A stretch of DNA of 17,905 nucleotides. It comes from Actinomycetes bacterium. Lineage in GTDB: Bacteria > Actinomycetota > Acidimicrobiia > Acidimicrobiales > Microtrichaceae. Positions 7,314-13,615 of the stretch are shown here, one piece after another. Each line of letters begins with the position of its first letter. Position 1 is the first letter of the stretch. The notes beneath the pieces were generated by a model. The model worked only from the letters and a program-made list of their open reading frames with translations. It searched no databases and was not told the origin of the DNA. The position numbers and the translations under genes are program-made. The DNA lies in the NCBI GenBank assembly GCA_023389745.1, contig JAEWED010000093.1, positions 1 through 17,905 of the forward strand, in the 5' to 3' direction.

Positions 7314-9491
7314 TCAGGCGGATTCGGCCACGATGCGCAGCACGTCCTCGCCGAATCGCTGGGCCTTCACCGCTCCCAGGCCCGACACCCGCAGCAGCTG
7401 CGCCCGCGTGGAGGGACGTGCGGTCGCCAGCGCGACGAGTGTGGCGTCGTTGAAGATGACGTAGGCGGGCACGTCGGCCTCTTTCGCCTTCTGCTTGCGC
7501 CAGGCGCGCAGCGACTCGAAGAGCTCGGCGTTCGCCGGATCGAGCTCGTCGGGTGTCGCCCGACCGGAGCGTGACGATCCGGAGCGAGCGCTGCGAGCAC
7601 GACGGGCGCCCTCTTTCCGGTCGACCTGCAGCGGCGCCATGCCCACGGTCGAGGCGACGATCTCGAGCCACGGCGACGGCTTGCGGGTGAGCGAGCGTGA
7701 CCCGAACTCGCGGCTGCGCGCCCAGGTGCAGTGGAGCTCCTCACGGGCTCGGGTCAGGGCCACGTAGAGCAGCCGTCGTTCCTCGTCGATGTCGTCGTCG
7801 GACTCCTTCGCGTGGTGGATGGGCACGAAGCCCTCCTCGAGCCCGGCCAGGTGCACGATCGGCCACTCCAGGCCCTTGGCCGCGTGGAACGTGACGAGCT
7901 CGACGGCGTCGCCCGCGGAGCGGTCCTCGCCACGCAGCGCCGAGGTCATCCAGCCGAGGAAGCCCGGGATGCCGCCGTCGGGGTCGATCGCCAGGTACTC
8001 GCGGCCGAGTCGCACGAGCTCGGCGAGGTTCGCGGCGCGTTCCTGGGTGAGCTGCTCCTCGGCCGAACGCCGCATCTCGCGGTCGGTCGGCGGCGCCGCC
8101 TCGGTTGCCGCCGTCTGTGCCTGTGCCTGTGCCGGTGTTGGTGCCGGTGTGCCCTCGGGTGCGTCGCCGTCGGGCTCGTCCTGGTCCGGGGTCGCCCGAC
8201 GGACCTGCTCCTCGAGGTCGCCCAACGCCATCTGCAACGACGACGCTCGGCGCAGCGCGGACACCGCCTGGCGCACCTCTGGCTGTTCGAGCAGGTCACC
8301 GCCTCCGCGGACGCGGTGGGGGATCGCCGCGCGGGTGAACGCCTCGGAGATGAGCGTCGCCTGTGCGTTGGTGCGCACGAGCACGGCCTGGCGCGACCAC
8401 GACGTGCCGGGGGAGTGCAGGTCACGGACCTTGCGGGCGATGGCGGCCGCCTCGGCGGAGGCGTCGGGGTGGTCGGTCACGCTGGGCACCGGACCCGACG
8501 GTCGGTGCGGCCGGAGACGGATGGGCACGCTGCGGCCCGAGTCGAGCACGGCGTTGGCGACGGTGAGGATCTCTGGTGTCGATCGGTAGTTGTCCTCGAG
8601 GGTGACCGTCGTGCTCCCCGGGAAGTACGTCTCGAAGTCGATGAGGTAGCGGGAGTCGGCGCCGTTCCACGCGTAGATGGCCTGGTTCGGGTCACCGACC
8701 GCGCACAGGTCGGACTCGGGCCCGGACCACGCCTCGAGCAGCGCGTGCTGCAGCGGGTTGACGTCCTGGAACTCGTCGACGAACAGATGCCGGAAACGCC
8801 AGTGCCGCGCCGCCGCGTAGACCGGGTCGGCGGCCAGGTCCCGAACCGCGAGACGGAGCAGGTCGTCGAAGTCGACGAGACGGCGCCGTCGCTTCTCGGT
8901 CATGAAGCGGTCGTAGATCTCGGCGACCTTGCCGGCGTCGAGCGGCGGGCGCCGACGGGCGAGCGCTGCGGCGGCCTCGTACTGCTCCGGACCGACGCGG
9001 CGGGCGGCCGCCCATTCGATCTCTGCCACCACGTCGAGCGGCGCGGTGCCGCCGCGCGACGACATGAGCCGGGCCACGAAGCCGACCTTGCGCTCGAGCA
9101 GCTCGGGAGGACGGATGCCGCGCTCCTCCCAGCGCTGTCGCAGCTGGGCGTACGCGATGGAGTGGAAGGTGCCCGCGTGCACCCCGCTGCGCAGGCCGAG
9201 GCGTCCGAGACGCTCGCGCAGCTCGCCCGCGGCCTTGCGCGTGAAGGTCACCGCGAGGACGCGGTTGGGGTCGAGCGTGCCGACCTCTGCCCGGTAGGCG
9301 ATGCGGTGGGTCAGCACGCGCGTCTTGCCCGAACCGGCACCCGCGAGGATGCGCAACGGCGACGCCTCGGACACGACCGCCGCGTGCTGCGCCTCGTTCA
9401 GGCCGCGCAGCAGCGGCGAGGCGGGCGACGCCGGCGACGTGGGCGGCATCGAGGACGTCGATGAGGGGGACGGGCGCGGCGGATCCTGCAC
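7314..9491 (-). CDS. uvrD2: ATP-dependent DNA helicase UvrD2 (superfamily 1A with HRDC domain)
   Basis: 725 residues from GTG 9491. Helicase motifs in order: Q-motif LNEAQ (Q35), Walker A GAGSGKT (K56), TFTRKAAGELRERL, Walker B VDEFQD, GDPNQAIYAWNGA, NYRST, VTFHAAKGLEW, and RRLLYVALTRARE. A C-terminal HRDC domain (about 645-720) begins at LFESLRAWRK and includes VSGLGAVKAQRFGED, the arrangement of mycobacterial UvrD2. It unwinds DNA 3' to 5' in repair. Two differences: a 40-residue Asp/Pro/Ala/Gln-rich insertion around 427-467, coded partly by a CTGTGC hexamer repeat (8115-8132), and no cysteine pairs between motif VI and HRDC, where UvrD2 of mycobacteria has a tetracysteine element. The start at 9491 is supported by TACCGT seven bases upstream; GTG 9515 and ATG 9449 are alternatives. 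Confidence 0.93.
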   Translation of the reverse strand: MQDPPRPSPSSTSSMPPTSPASPASPLLRGLNEAQHAAVVSEASPLRILAGAGSGKTRVLTHRIAYRAEVGTLDPNRVLAVTFTRKAAGELRERLGRLGLRSGVHAGTFHSIAYAQLRQRWEERGIRPPELLERKVGFVARLMSSRGGTAPLDVVAEIEWAAARRVGPEQYEAAAALARRRPPLDAGKVAEIYDRFMTEKRRRRLVDFDDLLRLAVRDLAADPVYAAARHWRFRHLFVDEFQDVNPLQHALLEAWSGPESDLCAVGDPNQAIYAWNGADSRYLIDFETYFPGSTTVTLEDNYRSTPEILTVANAVLDSGRSVPIRLRPHRPSGPVPSVTDHPDASAEAAAIARKVRDLHSPGTSWSRQAVLVRTNAQATLISEAFTRAAIPHRVRGGGDLLEQPEVRQAVSALRRASSLQMALGDLEEQVRRATPDQDEPDGDAPEGTPAPTPAQAQAQTAATEAAPPTDREMRRSAEEQLTQERAANLAELVRLGREYLAIDPDGGIPGFLGWMTSALRGEDRSAGDAVELVTFHAAKGLEWPIVHLAGLEEGFVPIHHAKESDDDIDEERRLLYVALTRAREELHCTWARSREFGSRSLTRKPSPWLEIVASTVGMAPLQVDRKEGARRARSARSGSSRSGRATPDELDPANAELFESLRAWRKQKAKEADVPAYVIFNDATLVALATARPSTRAQLLRVSGLGAVKAQRFGEDVLRIVAESA

Positions 9492-9504
9492 TGGGGCGAC
9501 GGTA
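9491..9504 (-). promoter_or_regulatory. -10 element and predicted leaderless start of uvrD2
   Basis: On the minus strand TACCGT (9504-9499) is followed by 7 bases and GTG at 9491. No Shine-Dalgarno is visible. The in-frame GTG at 9515 would lie upstream of this -10. Confidence 0.45.
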
Positions 9505-9566
9505 CCAGCGCGCACCGACAGCGGAACCGGGGTGTGCGATCCGGGGCGGCGGCAGGCCGGGCGCCG

Positions 9567-9586
9567 CGGGGCGGTACGGTGCCCCG
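9567..9586. promoter_or_regulatory. Inverted repeat enclosing the -10 of the zincin gene
   Basis: CGGGGC (9567-9572) and GCCCCG (9581-9586) form perfect 6-bp arms around GGTACGGT, which contains the -10 TACGGT (9575-9580). The site ends directly before GTG 9587. It could be an operator or only a chance feature of GC-rich DNA. Confidence 0.3.
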
Positions 9587-9587
9587 G
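9575..9587 (+). promoter_or_regulatory. -10 element and predicted leaderless start of the zincin gene
   Basis: TACGGT (9575-9580) is followed by 6 bases and GTG 9587, with no Shine-Dalgarno sequence. Confidence 0.5.
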
Positions 9588-9931
9588 TGCACGTACTCGG
9601 GGAGCAGGAGTTCGAGGAGCTCGTCGTCGACGCGCTCGACGAGATCCCCGAGCAGCTGCTCGCCCTGATGGACAACGTCTCGATCGTGATCGAGGACCGT
9701 CACGAGGACGAGGACCTGCTCGGCTTGTACGAGGGGGTGCCCCTCACCGAGCGCGAGGACTACGGCGGGCTCGTCATGCCGGATCGGATCACGGTGTACC
9801 GGATGCCGCTGTGCGAGATGTGCGAGACACCCGAGGAGATCGTCGACGAGGTGCGCATCACCGTGGTGCACGAGCTCGCCCATCACTTCGGCATCGACGA
9901 CGACGAGCTGCACCGCCTGGGCTGGGGCTGA
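9587..9931 (+). CDS. Zincin-like metallopeptidase family protein (PF06262-type)
   Basis: A 114-residue acidic protein with the zinc-site motif HELAHHFGIDDDEL, HExxH at residues 95-99 (H95, E96, H99) and acidic residues at 104-107 that may give the third ligand. The central MPDRITVYRMPL and the N-terminal FEELVVDALDEIP match the small bacterial MMP-like zincin family, whose members are single-domain proteins of about 110-140 residues with no signal peptide. Protease activity has not been clearly established for this family, so the substrate is unknown. GTG 9587 is chosen because it is preceded by a -10 at the leaderless distance and conserved sequence starts at once. The downstream PH-domain gene has its own promoter. 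Confidence 0.82.
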   Translation: MHVLGEQEFEELVVDALDEIPEQLLALMDNVSIVIEDRHEDEDLLGLYEGVPLTEREDYGGLVMPDRITVYRMPLCEMCETPEEIVDEVRITVVHELAHHFGIDDDELHRLGWG

Positions 9932-9976
9932 GCCGCAGACCCGCTTGGATCCCGCCGGGAACCAGGACGGCGGCGG

Positions 9977-9989
9977 TACGATCACGACG
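9977..9989 (+). promoter_or_regulatory. -10 element and predicted leaderless start of the PH-domain gene
   Basis: TACGAT (9977-9982) is followed by 6 bases and GTG 9989, with no Shine-Dalgarno. It lies in the 57-bp gap after the zincin stop, so the two genes are probably not simply one transcript. Confidence 0.5.
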
Positions 9990-10612
9990 TGCCATTCGAC
10001 GCGTCCAACTTGCACCGCAACGAGGAGATCGTCCTCGATCTGCACCCCCACTGGATCATGCTCGCCAAGGGCCTGTTCCTGCTGGTGGTGTCGATCGCGC
10101 TGGGCATCTGGGTCCTGACGACCGACCTCCACGGCATCATCAAGGGTGCGGTCGGCGTGCTGATCCTGGCCAGCCTGCTGTACACGCTGCAGCGGTTGAT
10201 CGCCTGGCTGTCGACCAACTTCGTGGTGACGACCGATCGCTGCATCTACCGCGAGGGCATCGTCTCGAAGCGGGGTGTCGAGATCCCACTCGAGCGCATC
10301 AACACCGTGTTCTTCAACCAGACCGTCGTCGACCGGATCCTGGGCGCCGGCACGCTGACCATCGAGTCCGCGGGCGAGAACGGCGTGCAGACGTTCGAGG
10401 ACGTGCGGGACCCCATCGGGGTGCAGCAGGTGCTGTACCAGGAGATGGAGGACAACGAGAACCGCAAGTTCGACCGTGTCCGTGCGCCGGGGGCGCAGGT
10501 CTCGGTCGCCGACGAGATCGCGAAGCTCGCGGCGCTGCGGGACCAGGGCCACCTGACCCCGGCCGAGTTCGAGGAGCAGAAGGCCCGACTGCTCGCGCCC
10601 CCGTCCGCCTGA
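9989..10612 (+). CDS. PH domain-containing (YdbS/bPH2-like) membrane protein with C-terminal SHOCT domain
   Basis: 207 residues. After a short N-terminal LHRNEEIVLDLHPHW segment, two hydrophobic helices (about 22-45 and 50-73) form a membrane hairpin. A bacterial PH-like domain follows (about 75-145): VVTTDRCIYREGIVSKRGVEIPLERINTV is its signature, with FNQTVVDRILGAGTLTIESAG. The last 35 residues (VADEIAKLAALRDQGHLTPAEFEEQKARLL) form a SHOCT motif, a short domain often found at protein ends and thought to aid oligomerisation. The protein is likely anchored in the cytoplasmic membrane with the PH part in the cytosol; the role is unknown. GTG 9989 follows a -10 at leaderless distance. It is convergent with galK across a tandem repeat. 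Confidence 0.85.
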   Translation: MPFDASNLHRNEEIVLDLHPHWIMLAKGLFLLVVSIALGIWVLTTDLHGIIKGAVGVLILASLLYTLQRLIAWLSTNFVVTTDRCIYREGIVSKRGVEIPLERINTVFFNQTVVDRILGAGTLTIESAGENGVQTFEDVRDPIGVQQVLYQEMEDNENRKFDRVRAPGAQVSVADEIAKLAALRDQGHLTPAEFEEQKARLLAPPSA

Positions 10613-10627
10613 CCGTCCGGTCCGGCC

Positions 10628-10690
10628 CAGTCCCGGTCGCTCAGTCCCGGTCGCCCAGGCCCCGTCGCTCAGTCGGCGTCGCTCAGTCGG
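10628..10690. repeat. 14-bp tandem repeat, 4.5 units, between convergent genes
   Basis: Units at 10628-10641, 10642-10655, 10656-10669 and 10670-10683 follow CAGTCCCGGTCGCT with 1-3 changes each, and a half unit continues to 10690. The last boundary contains the galK stop codon (10683-10685), so the array starts in the final codons of galK and runs toward the PH-domain gene. No hairpin as good as the kgd one was seen. Confidence 0.85.
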
Positions 10691-11777
10691 ATCCGAGCCA
10701 CTCGAGGCGCGCTCCCGGAGCGGGCAGCACACGCCAGCCGTCGAGCTCGACGCCGGGTCGGGTCAGCGTCACCACACAACCGCCGAAGCCGGCGCCCGTG
10801 AGCCGGGCACCCAGCACCCCCTCGGTCCCGAGCAGGCGGGTGACCAGCGCGTCGAGTGCGGGGGTCGAGACCTCGAAGTCGTCGCGCAGCGAGCGGTGGC
10901 TCTCGGTCATCAACGCGCCGACCTCGGCCAGGTCCCCTCGTGCGAGGGCCTCGGCGAACACCTCGACCCGTCGGCACTCGCTGCGGACGTGCCGGGCGCG
11001 GGCTCGCACGACGGGGTCGTCGATGCGCTCGATCGCCGCGTCGTCGGCGACGGGCAGCGGACCGACGAGCTCGACGGCACGTTCGCACTGCGCCCGTCGG
11101 GTGGCGTACTCGGAGCCGACGAGCTCACGGTGCTGGCCCGAGTGCAGCACGTGGAACCAGGCGTCGGCGGGCACCACGACAGGGGTGACCCGATCGGTCG
11201 CGCAGTCCATCAGCAGCGCGGCTCCGTCGACGCCCGAGGCCGAGGCGAGCTGGTCCATGATCCCGCAGGGCACCCCGGTGGCGAGCTGCTCGGCGCGCTG
11301 GCAGCGGCGCGCCACCTCGAGCGGCGTACCCGGGTCGCCGAGTGCGAGGGCCACGGCCACCTCGAGCGCCGCGCTCGACGACAGCCCGCTCCCGAGCGGG
11401 ATCGTGCTGCGCACCTCGGCGTCGATGCCCGATGTGGCGAGGCCGTCGAGACGGCCGACCTCGGCAGCGACACCCGCGACGTAGCGGCCCCAGGTCGGCC
11501 TCACCGCTGCGGCGTCCACGATCGGCAGCGCGAGCTCGACCGAGCCGTCGACCTCCGCGGACCGCAGCGAGATCGACCCGTCGCGACGTGTGCCCTCGAT
11601 CGTCGTCGCGAGCTGCACCGCCATGGGCAGCGCCAAGCCGCCCATGTAGTCGGTGTGGTCGCCGATCAGGTTCACGCGGCCCGGGGCGGTCGCCCTGAAT
11701 CGCTCGCCCTCGCCCATGCGCTCGTTGCCCATGCGCTCGTTGTTCATGCGCTCGTTGTTCATGCGACCGTCGCTCAC
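10683..11777 (-). CDS. galK: Galactokinase (GHMP kinase)
   Basis: 364 residues from GTG 11777, which overlaps the galT stop in GTGA and indicates translational coupling. It phosphorylates galactose to galactose-1-phosphate with ATP, the first step of the Leloir pathway, in the cytosol. The galactokinase signature GRVNLIGDHTDYMGG (33-47) has Asp (D40) where Glu is usual. GHMP motif 2 is PLGSGLSSSAALEV, the catalytic Asp lies in CGIMDQLAS (D175), and the C-terminal motif 3 is GAGFGGCVV (about 330). Length is slightly under the usual 380. The N-terminus is odd: residues 6-20 are three 5-residue repeats (MNNER, MNNER, MGNER) followed by M21, so four in-frame ATGs precede the conserved core and the real start could be any of them. 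Phosphorylation of another hexose cannot be excluded. Confidence 0.93.
   Translation of the reverse strand: MSDGRMNNERMNNERMGNERMGEGERFRATAPGRVNLIGDHTDYMGGLALPMAVQLATTIEGTRRDGSISLRSAEVDGSVELALPIVDAAAVRPTWGRYVAGVAAEVGRLDGLATSGIDAEVRSTIPLGSGLSSSAALEVAVALALGDPGTPLEVARRCQRAEQLATGVPCGIMDQLASASGVDGAALLMDCATDRVTPVVVPADAWFHVLHSGQHRELVGSEYATRRAQCERAVELVGPLPVADDAAIERIDDPVVRARARHVRSECRRVEVFAEALARGDLAEVGALMTESHRSLRDDFEVSTPALDALVTRLLGTEGVLGARLTGAGFGGCVVTLTRPGVELDGWRVLPAPGARLEWLGSD
11718..11762 (-). repeat. 15-bp tandem repeat with repeated in-frame ATG codons at the 5' end of galK
   Basis: On the minus strand ATGAACAACGAGCGC occurs at 11762-11748 and 11747-11733 and, as ATGGGCAACGAGCGC, at 11732-11718; a fourth ATG follows at 11717. 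Each of the later ATGs is preceded by GAGCGC, a weak Shine-Dalgarno-like GAG. Confidence 0.9.
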
Positions 11778-12637
11778 GCGCCCGGCAGGGCGCGCAGCGC
11801 ACCCGCTGCGTCCGCCGGGTCCACGGGGTTGAAGTAGACCCCACCGCCGACCTCGGCGCTCGCGACGTATCGCTGCACCCCGGGCCCGCGGTTGGCCGGT
11901 GCGATGTGGACGTGCACGCGGGCGCGCGGCCACTCCTCGCCGTCGCTCGGCCGCTGGTGGATCCAGAGCATGTACGGCATCGGCTCGTCGAAGAGCTGGT
12001 CGAGCCGCGCGAGCACGTCGACGAGCAACGCGGCGAGCCCGTCGCGGTCGCAGTCCTCGTCCGCGAGCGATCCGACGACGTCGAGCGGCGCGAGCCGGAG
12101 CTCGTAGGGCCACCGTGCCGCGTCGGGCACCCACGCCCGCCACCGCCCCGCCGACGACACCACGAGCGACTCGTCGACCGCGGCGGGCTCGAGCACGCCG
12201 TCGACGAGCTCGCGCAGGGGCTCGGGCGGGATGTCGGCGTAGGCGTAGATCTGCCCGTGTGGATGCGCGATCGTCGCGCCGACCTCGGGCCCACGGTTCT
12301 CAAACACCAGCACGTAGTCGACGTCGTCGCGTGCGCCGAGCGCCGCGGTGCGCTCCGCCCACAGGTCCACGACTCGTCGCGCTCCGTCCAGGCCGAGCGT
12401 CCAGAACTGCGCGTCGTGATCAGGCGTGTAGAGCACGAGCTCGCAGCGGTCGTCCGGCATGGCGGGCCACCGATTCACGAACGAGCGCACGTCGTAGTCC
12501 TCGGGGGCTTCGAGCCCGCCGGGGCAGAACGGACAGCCGCTCGGCGGGAGGTCGCGAGAGGGCAGGTTCGGTCGATCCTGTCGGGAGCTGACGACGACGG
12601 TCGGCGCGCCGGTCAGAGGGTCGCGTCGGAGGTCCAC
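11774..12637 (-). CDS. galT: Galactose-1-phosphate uridylyltransferase
   Basis: 287 residues. It exchanges UMP between UDP-glucose and galactose-1-phosphate, giving UDP-galactose and glucose-1-phosphate. The N-terminus VDLRRDPLTG is the standard GalT opening. GCPFCPGG supplies the Cys pair of the structural metal site (C35, C38), ENRGPEVGATIAHPHGQIY holds the active site with H125-P126-H127 (H127 the nucleophile), and the C-terminal half keeps HQRPSDGEEWPRARVHVHIAP. It is shorter than the E. coli enzyme (about 348) but all core motifs are present. The frame is open upstream inside the oxidoreductase gene, but GTG 12637 gives the correct N-terminus and begins one base after that gene's TGA. 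The GTGA overlap with galK downstream marks an operon. No galE or galM lies in the window. Confidence 0.93.
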   Translation of the reverse strand: MDLRRDPLTGAPTVVVSSRQDRPNLPSRDLPPSGCPFCPGGLEAPEDYDVRSFVNRWPAMPDDRCELVLYTPDHDAQFWTLGLDGARRVVDLWAERTAALGARDDVDYVLVFENRGPEVGATIAHPHGQIYAYADIPPEPLRELVDGVLEPAAVDESLVVSSAGRWRAWVPDAARWPYELRLAPLDVVGSLADEDCDRDGLAALLVDVLARLDQLFDEPMPYMLWIHQRPSDGEEWPRARVHVHIAPANRGPGVQRYVASAEVGGGVYFNPVDPADAAGALRALPGA

Positions 12638-12638
12638 C

Positions 12639-13538
12639 TCAGCGCACCGACGCCACGGCGGCGGCGACGGTCTCGAGCGCCTCGACCGAGTAGGGGGCAC
12701 GGACCGCGATGTTGACCTGGTCGGCGCCGGCGTCGACGTAGCGGCCGATCGCCTCGACGAGTTGGTCGCCGGTTCCGATCAGCACGCCGGGGCGGACGAA
12801 CTCCGCGATCTCGCCGAACTGCCGGTGCAGCGACGCCTCATCCGCGGCGAAGCCGAGGTTGATCGAGCAGCGGATCTCGCTCGGGTCACGCCCCACGTCC
12901 GCGCAGTGGGCGTGCAGCACCTGACGCTTGTGAGCGAACGTCTCGGGGTCGAGGAAGGGCACGTTCCATCCGTCGGCCAGCTCCGCAGCGACGCGCAACG
13001 TGCGGCGCTCGCCGCCGCCCCCGACCCAGATGGGCAGCTCGCGCTGGATCGGCGCCGGATCGCACACGGCGTCGGTCAGGGTGAAGTGCTCGCCGTCGAA
13101 GCTGAACGAGTCGTTGCGCAGCAGTCCGCGCACGCAGCGGATCGACTCCTCCATGATGTCGAGGCGCTCCGCGGCGCGTGGGTAGCGGAAGCCGTTGGCC
13201 ACGTACTCGTCGGCCAGCCAGCCCGCCCCGATGCCGACGTCGCAGCGGCCGCCGGACAGGTGGTCGATCGTCGCCATCGCGTTGGCGAGCACCGCGGGGT
13301 GCCGATACCCCGCGCAGTACACGAGCGAGCCGCAGCGCACGCGTTCGGTGCTCAGCGCGAGCGCCGTGTGCATCGCGACGGCCTCGAGGCAGTTCGTCGA
13401 CCGACCGTCGGCGGAGTAGAAGTGGTCCCAGATCGAGATCCAGTCGAAGCCCATGTCCTCGATGCGTCGCCACAGGTCTCGCAGCTCGTCGACCGTCGTC
13501 CCCGAGGGGCCGGTGTGCACTCCGAAGGTGGTGGGCAT
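12639..13538 (-). CDS. LLM-class (luciferase-like, probably F420-dependent) oxidoreductase
   Basis: 299 residues with a bacterial luciferase-like TIM barrel. FDWISIWDHFY, CGSLVYCAGYRHPAVLANAMATIDHLSGGR and VGIGAGWLADEYVANGFRYP are typical of actinobacterial family members that use coenzyme F420, and LPIWVGGGGERRTLRVAAELADGWN is the late barrel motif. Cofactor use is inferred from this similarity, not from a diagnostic residue. The start is decided by GAGGAG at 13549-13544, five bases before ATG 13538; the open frame extends 15 codons further but without a ribosome site. It is the first gene of the unit oxidoreductase-galT-galK, one base from galT. The substrate is unknown, and a role in galactose metabolism would be guesswork. 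Confidence 0.88.
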   Translation of the reverse strand: MPTTFGVHTGPSGTTVDELRDLWRRIEDMGFDWISIWDHFYSADGRSTNCLEAVAMHTALALSTERVRCGSLVYCAGYRHPAVLANAMATIDHLSGGRCDVGIGAGWLADEYVANGFRYPRAAERLDIMEESIRCVRGLLRNDSFSFDGEHFTLTDAVCDPAPIQRELPIWVGGGGERRTLRVAAELADGWNVPFLDPETFAHKRQVLHAHCADVGRDPSEIRCSINLGFAADEASLHRQFGEIAEFVRPGVLIGTGDQLVEAIGRYVDAGADQVNIAVRAPYSVEALETVAAAVASVR

Positions 13539-13543
13539 GGCGT

Positions 13544-13549
13544 CTCCTC
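13544..13549 (-). promoter_or_regulatory. Shine-Dalgarno site that sets the start of the LLM oxidoreductase
   Basis: On the minus strand GAGGAG is followed by ACGCC and ATG 13538. A possible -10, TAGGTT (plus-strand 13569-13574), would give a leader of about 20 nt, so this operon seems to use a normal leader, unlike most first genes here. Confidence 0.65.
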
Positions 13550-13600
13550 GAGGTCGCGGCGGCCTCGAACCTACCGCCGACACCAGCGCCTCAGCGCCGC

Positions 13601-13615
13601 TACCGTCTCACCGGA
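13601..13615 (+). promoter_or_regulatory. -10 element and predicted leaderless start of the Gfo/Idh/MocA gene
   Basis: TACCGT (13601-13606) ends 8 bases before ATG 13615; CACCGG in between is not a Shine-Dalgarno. It is divergent from the oxidoreductase-galT-galK promoter, 27 bp from that operon's candidate -10. Confidence 0.42.

Noticed and set aside
7731..9464. Open plus-strand frame of 577 codons opposite uvrD2
   Set aside because: Antisense shadow of the helicase: no recognisable motif, biased composition.
9932..9976. Possible terminator between the zincin and PH-domain genes
   Set aside because: Only weak CCGCC/GGCGG pairing with a long loop; not better than expected in GC-rich DNA.
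11778..12143. Upstream extension of the galK frame through galT
   Set aside because: Arg-rich shadow translation of galT; the GTGA overlap gives a natural start at 11777.
12638..12700. Longer N-terminus for galT reaching into the oxidoreductase gene
   Set aside because: The extra residues are a frame-shifted reading of the upstream gene; the standard GalT opening starts at GTG 12637.
13453..13614. Upstream extension of the Gfo/Idh/MocA frame
   Set aside because: It runs antisense over the start of the LLM oxidoreductase and across both promoters; the Rossmann fold begins at 13615.
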